Shown: positions 58,520 to 64,000 of the stretch, piece after piece
Layout of the letters: every line of letters starts with the position of its first letter
Position numbering within the stretch: position 1 is the stretch's first letter
Origin: Flaveria trinervia
Taxonomy: Eukaryota > Streptophyta > Magnoliopsida > Asterales > Asteraceae
Assembly: GCA_025506515.1 (NCBI GenBank)
Contig: CM046442.1
Location: 106,398,617 to 106,462,616, forward strand
Direction of reading: 5' to 3'
Length of the DNA stretch: 64,000 nucleotides
The notes under the pieces: generated by a model
The model's input: the letters and a program-made list of their open reading frames with translations, nothing else
What the model was told of the DNA's origin: nothing
The model's database searches: none
Program-made: the position numbers and the translations under genes

Positions 58520-59404
58520 TTGTATGTGCAGGGTGTTCGATACAGTGCTGAGACTAACACGTGGATTATAGACAACGGAGCATCCAGGCACATGACAGGA
58601 AATAGAGTCCTTTTATCTAACGTCAAACAAATAAAAGGAGGGCATGTTTCCTTTGCGGGAAACAAAGGAGGCTATATCACAGCTCAGGGAGAAGAGGGAA
58701 ATCAGAAAGTTAAGTTTGATAAGGTGAACTACGTTCAACAACTTCAGAACAACTTACTGTCTGTTTCCCAAATCTGTGATAAAGGATTTAAAGTCATCTT
58801 CGATAACCAGAAGTGTTACGTGCTGAAGAAAGAATATATGATCCCAGAGGAGCAAGTTCTGATGACTGCTTCAAGATATAAAGACCTTTATGTCTTGGAT
58901 CTGTCTACAGCTGCTACAACGGATCATGAGGTTCAGTGTTTTTTATCTAAAGCTACTGAGAAGGATTCAATCTCCTGGCATCGGAGAATGGGACACATTA
59001 GTCAAAGGAAGATGAATCATTTGATTCAGAAGGATTTAGTGAGAGGAGTAAATGTCAAGAACTTCCAACTTCCTGACTTTTGTGTAGCTTGCAAGAAAGG
59101 CAAACAGACAAAGAAGGCTCATAAGGAAAAGAAAGTTCATTCAATAGAACTTCATCTTGAGCTTCTTCACATGGATCTGTTTGGTCCAGTTAGTACAAGG
59201 ACCATTGCAGGCGACGTGTACTGTTTTGTGGTCACTGATGACTACTCAAGGTTCACTTGGGTAATGTTTCTGAAATCCAAATCAGAAACTTTGGAGACAT
59301 TCAAGGAGTTTGAGATGAGTGCTATGGGGGAGATGAAGTTCTTTCTCGGGTTACAGGTGGATCAAACACCTAATGGATCTTTCTACATCAGACCAAGTAT
59401 GTAG
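58520..59404 (+). pseudogene. pol: E8 pol remnant: protease, pre-integrase, integrase fused to RT by deletion
   Basis: Pol lies in the +1 frame relative to gag, after TGTGCAGGG. Protease is intact in its motif (DNGASRHMTG, Asp codon 58571-58573). The pre-integrase zinc region (HRRMGHISQRKMNHLI, CVACKKGK) and the start of the integrase core (HMDLFGPVS) follow. At about 59308 the integrase segment ...SETLETFKEF jumps directly to EMSAMGEMKFFLGLQV of RT. The second and third integrase acidic residues and the RT fingers and palm, including YVDD, are gone. A short GAGTTT match at both parental edges suggests microhomology. A frameshift ends the ORF at 59402-59404. Confidence 0.88.
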
Positions 59405-59938
59405 GAGACATTCTCAGTCGCTTTGACATGGAGAATGCTTCTACTGCTGGGACTCCACTTGCTACGAATCATGATATAGCACCTGATGAGAATGGAGATC
59501 TTGTAGATGCCACTATGTACCGAGGAATGATTGGATCCCTCATGTATCTCACTGCCTCAAGACCTGATATCATGTATGCTACATGTTTATGTTCCAGATA
59601 TCAAGCTAAACCTAAGGTCAATCATCTGATCGGGGTCAAAAGGATTTTTCGCTATCTAAAGGGTACACCCACACTGGGGTCGTGGTATCCTCATGATGAT
59701 GATTTTGAGCTCACGGCGTATAGTGACTCGGACTAAGACCAAACACATCGGTATTAAATACCACTTCATAAGAGACTGTTTTGAAAAGAACTTAATTGAT
59801 GTGGTTAAAATTAATAATGATTTTCAACATGCTGACCTCTATACTAAAGCCTTTGATAAACCACGTTTTCAATATTTGCTAGAGGTCAACGACGTTAAAA
59901 AGAAAAGTGAGGTAATTCCTGATGAGAATACTGTCTAG
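59405..59938 (+). pseudogene. pol: E8 pol remnant: RT connection and deleted RNase H
   Basis: The frame resumes at 59428 (MENASTAGTPLATNHD) and reads through SLMYLTASRPDIMYATCLCS to YSDSD at 59735. There a second deletion joins it, out of frame, to TKHIGIKYHFIRDCFEKNLI (59740 on). The central RNase H segment found in E2 and E3 (KSTSGGC, STAEAEYIAAASC) is absent. The tail ends ENTV with a stop at 59936-59938. Confidence 0.85.
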
Positions 59939-61479
59939 TCCGATGTAGTTTCGTTAAAGTTTATTTTATTTTATGTTATCTGTTTTTTCTTTTTGTCTGT
60001 TGTATTTAAACTCATGTTATTTTGTTGTTTATTAAAATCCAAAAATAATTAAATCCGAAATGATTTTAGTATTTTAGGGGGAGCATATGTCAGCAACTTA
60101 ACATTAAAAAAATGAGGGAGAAGGGGTAACTAGCTGAAATATGGTAGATTGTGTCTGTGATACCGATTCAATACCTTTGGAAAATGATAGTACACAGGAA
60201 CAAATCAAGAGGGACTTTAAAAATTTAAGTTTTGAAAAGATGCAAAAGTTCAAAGTATAAGTCTGTGTAGTCTAAGCAATATAAAAAGGGAAGATGATAG
60301 AAAACTGGCAACTCCTAAGGTGACACAAAGAAAGTAGACTTAGAGGCTGCTAGACCACAAAAATGATATGTTGGTAGATTCAACACAATAGACAATTAGA
60401 CCTGATTGGTGATCTCAAGATCAAACTAAGTTGTTCAATTGACTGTGGGCTTCCATCTTATCACTGGTTAACACAATCAATATATTCCAATAAGGGGTAA
60501 TGAGCATTTAAATGCCACAAACGTGTGCGGATGACCATAATTAGAGCAAAGCAAGAAACAAATGAAAGACAAATGCAATAAAGCTAATGACTTATGTTGT
60601 TGGTGCATATTGTGTAAAATAAAATAAGCTGCTCTAACAAGGAGATAGGTTGTGTGCCTCTCTGCTGTGCGATGGCACTGACCTGAGGATAAGCATAACC
60701 TAGATATTCTAGAATTCATTGTTGTTTGCCGCCTCTCTGCTGTGCGATGGCACTGACCTGAGGACAGGCTTCTCTTTGAAAGCTCTAAGAATAGTCTCTT
60801 CTTATAATAATACCCGTAGACCGCTCAAAAACCTCTGAGGAATGTTGATTACCATATAAGTGTGGGATCCACAAATGTTAGCTGAAATAATTAAACCTAA
60901 ATCAGTCACCAGTCTGCGTCAAAAGTCTGTGTATGGATTTAATTGGACAAACATACTGACAATCTTAGTGGCTACATTCTCAAGAGTTCAAATCAATGTG
61001 AAAATCTAAGAGTTTCAGTATGATTTCCTTAAGTTGCTAACGACTCTGGATGAACACCGAAAATTTAAGCATAAAAAAGTTTTAATAACAAGTCCCAAAT
61101 GATTTGATGTTCCTGTATGATTCCAAAATAAAATTGGTCCAGATATGATCAATCTAAGTTGAAGTTGTCTACTCCCAAACCAAATCCCGTAGATTTCCAT
61201 ATTAGGGTTTTATCTCTCACAAAAAGTCCAAAAATAAACTTTATTTGTGTATTTAGTTTAAGTTTCTATGTTAATCTTTTAATTTGTGTGTCTGTCGGAC
61301 TACATCAGGAAAATCAGAAGGGAATTAACTTACCTAAAAGGGTCATGTCTGAGATGGCCGCATGTTGTTCAAATTTTAAAAGGTCACTTCTGAAGTGACT
61401 GAATTGGTTAAGAGCTTATAATGTCTATTTCAAAAGGTTAATATGTTCAAAATGGCAGAAAATCTACCAAGTGTGACCC
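59939..61479 (+). other. E8 spacer between pol and 3' ORF, with conserved doublet
   Basis: It is collinear with 30666-32269 in E1. It has an internal AGGGGGAG at 60076-60083 and a 33-base motif beginning CCTCTCTGCTGTGCGATGGC, present twice (60657-60689 and 60732-60764, 75 bases apart). No coding signal is seen. Confidence 0.65.
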
Positions 61480-62470
61480 ATTCGCACGATTGGACCATGA
61501 ATATGGACCAACCATGCGAATGGATCCCATTCGCACGATTGGACATGAAATTGAGTCATTCAACCGAATGGCGTTTAAGAATGATCCTTTCGACCAAATG
61601 ACATGGTGCAAATGAGTCAGTCAACCGACTGAGCCTTAGTCGGTTAATTGAGATGCGAATAAAGGAGACCGAATGAGTCAGTCGACCGACTGAGACTCAG
61701 TCGGCCGACTGAAAGCGACCGACTGGACCAATCGCACGACTGAACCTCAGTCGCCCGAATGAATTGAGCGAATGAGGCCAGTCGGCTGATTGAAATTAGG
61801 GTTAGTATTTAAAGGGCCTCAGTCGATCGCATCTCACTCATCACTCCCAATCGCACCCCAAATCGCTTTCTTTCCCGTTACTCTGCCAAAATTTCTAGAG
61901 CTAGTTGTTCACATTGCTATTCATCTTCTGACATTCGATTGACAAGAATACAGGTACATTGCAGTTCAACCTTATAGAAATCAGAAGATTTTGAGTCCAA
62001 TTTGGGTTATTCGAATGAAACATTGATCGGATTGAAAAATGCCCTAATAACCTACATAAACTAAGCTAAATGTTAAAATTAAGTTAATAGGTCACTAGTA
62101 ACGAGATGGCGAGTCCAATGAACTAGATATAGAGGTTAAAACAAAAAATTGGTGAAACTGAAAATGTGAATCGCACAGTTGGTCTTCATGCGAATGGACA
62201 GCAAGATGAACTTCAGTCGCACGAATGAAGGGCTCAAACTGCCCATACGCATGGCTGAACCATGTGTATGAAGTTCAGTCGCATGACTGATGTAACCGCA
62301 TGAAGGTATATGCGTAGGAGCCCAATCGCACACTCTGAGATACGTATGGGGTCAATCGCACGACTGAACCCCATTTGTACCATTCAATCGTACGACTGAA
62401 CCCCTTTCGCACGGTTCAATCGCACGTTTGAACTCAGTCGCACAATTTCAATCGCATGACAGAAAGATGT
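61480..62470 (+). promoter_or_regulatory. E8 internal palindrome clusters with TATA-like box
   Basis: Palindromic words run from 61480 to 61790, including the perfect TCAGTCGGCCGACTGA at 61697-61712. They are followed by TATTTAAA (61806-61813) and a C-rich leader (61825-61890). A second cluster (62170-62470) lies before the 3' ORF. A possible donor CAGGTACATT is at 61951-61960, and the acceptor-like TGTAACAG abuts the ATG at 62540. The same order is seen in E1. Confidence 0.55.
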
Positions 62471-62539
62471 TCTTCAAGCTTAACGAGTTCATGACTTTCT
62501 TAGTAAATGGTACTAATGTTTACTATCTTTGTGTAACAG

Positions 62540-64000
62540 ATGGCGAGTAGATGGACTATGAGCACAAAGCATAATATATGTGCCCATCTGGACTTAACAT
62601 CCAGAAATGCTGCAGAATTCTCTAGCATTATCACGTTTCTATTGAGATCACGGATTGCCCATTCCATCTCTACCCCTTGCACCCCATATCGATCCATTCA
62701 ACAAGCCTTCTGGGAAGGCGCTACAGTTGATAGATCATCTGAACCTCACTGCATAAGAAGTACCATATTTGGCGAGGATATTACCGTTTCTGAGGAGGAT
62801 CTAAGGATTGTACTTCAATTGGGGGATGACGGTGACTGCCCAACCCGTCTACATCCCCTCACTGTCAGAGGATGTTTTCTCAGAGCCAAATACTTTGGGG
62901 ACATCAATTCAGGGGTACTCAACAAGAGTAACCTCTGTCCTCAGTTTAAATACCTTGCACATGTGCTACTCAAGTGCATGGCTTCAAGAAAAGGTGGGTT
63001 TGATGAGCTGTCGGATCAGATGCAAAACGCATACGTTGCATTGGTGCTGAACCTCTGTTCAGCTTCTCTAAGATGATCTTCACCTATCTGGTGGAGAACA
63101 TCGAGGGGAAAGGAAAGGAAGCCTTCTGTATGTACCCACAGTTTATGCAAATGATAATAGATCAGAAGCTTCCTTCCCTGCCAAAAGAACAAGAGGATTC
63201 GGTGGTATTGGAGGTAATGGATGACACCACCCTGGGAAGGATGAAAGTATACAGGGGAAAGCAAGTGAAGCCTCCGGTCAGGAGGTTGTTTGGTCATCTT
63301 GCCAGAGAAGACTATGTAGTGCCGGAAAAGAGAAAGTGGCGTCACAAGGACAGTGACTCTGATGTGGAACAGATAGTCCTACCCACTCTTGACTCAGATG
63401 AGGATGACAGTGGGGATGATGCTATTCCACTCAGAGGCACTGTGTCTGATTCTGTACCTCCTGTGTCTGTCACATCTGCTGAAGTAACTGAGTCAGCGGG
63501 ATTTCATCAAGATTTTGTTCTTAACGAGGAGGATGAGGCTGAATCGGATGAGGAGCCACTTACCCGAACTGTGGGAAGGAAAGTTGTTCCCATAGAACAT
63601 GGGTTAAGGGTTGTTGGTGAACAACCAAGAGGCTCCGGAGATACAGAAACTGACCCAACTTATGCTCCGGGGTCCTCAGGCGGGATTGTAGGGGGAGCTT
63701 CCTCCTCAACTGGATCAAGGAGGAAGAGAATGGCCAAATCCCATGGCCAGAAAAAGAAGAAGCGTAAGGTGACCTTTATCACTACCACTTCCACCACATC
63801 CACCACATCCACCACATCTATCACAGCCTCCACCATACCTTCCACCCAGCACCGTTTCCCTCCACCACCACAGTCTTTACTCCCTCATCACCTCCACCAC
63901 TATACAGACCTATCTTCACTACCGCCACCGCCACCACCACGTCACCCCAATCAATGCCCTCAGCCCATCCCTCACACACCTATAGATCTCCTCTACCTCC
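62540..64000 (+). pseudogene. E8 3' ORF (extra ORF), best-preserved copy, runs off window
   Basis: The ATG at 62540 (MASRWTMSTKHNICAHLDLT) opens a 178-residue frame to 63076. One missing base near 63047 shifts the frame. Restoring it in thought gives an open frame to the window edge, the longest run in any 3' ORF here. The conserved domain includes PYRSIQQAFWEGATVDRSSE, TRLHPLTVRGCFLRAKYFGD, MASRKGGFDELSDQMQNAYV, KMIFTYLVENI and MYPQFMQMIIDQKLPSL. Acidic (63345-63420), Ser/Lys-rich basic (SRRKRMAKSHGQKKKKRK) and Thr/Pro-rich parts follow. The basic run could be a nuclear localisation signal. The function is unknown and no membrane segment is visible. Confidence 0.75.

Larger units (their letters stand above)
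54487..64000 (+). mobile_element. E8: Ty1/copia (Sirevirus-like) element, internally deleted, runs off window
   Basis: LTR, primer site, leader, gag, remnants of pol, spacer, internal palindromes, TATA-like box and 3' ORF follow in order on the + strand. The 3' LTR lies beyond 64000. It is the same family as E1. Pol has suffered at least two internal deletions, so it lacks the RT catalytic region, while gag and the 3' ORF are comparatively well kept. Confidence 0.92.

Overview
This window looks like a gene-poor, retrotransposon-filled stretch of a flowering-plant nuclear genome, probably a eudicot. I see no intact host gene, rRNA or working tRNA. Evidence for a plant: LTR elements with TG...CA ends and 5-bp target-site duplications (TSDs), primer sites complementary to initiator Met-tRNA (TGGTATCAGAGC), and plant-type Ty1/copia and Ty3/gypsy proteins. 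The composite Copia layout (two-knuckle Gag, a large extra ORF after pol, palindromes in the LTRs, repeated purine tracts) fits the Sirevirus (SIRE/Maximus) branch. A daisy-family (Asteraceae) host is a guess from memory of similar 3' ORFs and is unverified.

Layout. 1-518: LTR-like tail. 519-37177: E1, a + strand Copia element lacking its 5' end and split in three by two complete antisense Copia elements: E2 (4278-16883, TSD TAGGT, in the IN/RT linker) and E3 (18061-30418, TSD CTCTA, in RNase H). 37178-39822: AT-rich, unassigned. 39828-42441: E4, a 2.6-kb solo LTR (TSD ACCAT) with a 250-bp tandem repeat. About 42447-47709: E5, a broken antisense Ty3/gypsy pol, interrupted by an LTR-like insertion E6 (about 43742-46806) that carries a tRNA-like relic. 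47710-53635: E7, an antisense, 5'-truncated relative of E3. 53636-54486: mitochondrial-like DNA. 54487-64000: E8, a + strand relative of E1 with large internal deletions, running off the window.

The most interesting signal is shared by all five Copia elements. Between pol and the 3' LTR each carries a long sense ORF of unknown function, and directly upstream lies a small copy of the LTR promoter plan: a cluster of family-specific palindromes, then a TATA box, then a leader, then the ATG. The palindrome differs by family (TCAGTCG/CGACTGA in E1 and E8; about CTTCAGTAGTT/AACTACTGATG in E2; CTTCGGAAG/CTTCCGAAG in E3 and E7), but the placement is the same. In E1 and E8 an acceptor-like site sits at the ATG, and in E1 a 146-bp intron-like gap in the 3' ORF can be removed while keeping frame. 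Together this suggests a separately transcribed, possibly spliced gene carried in the sense direction inside each element.

All coding regions are decayed (stops, frameshifts, lost catalytic residues), so any activity would depend on partners elsewhere in the genome. Comparisons between elements were made by eye.
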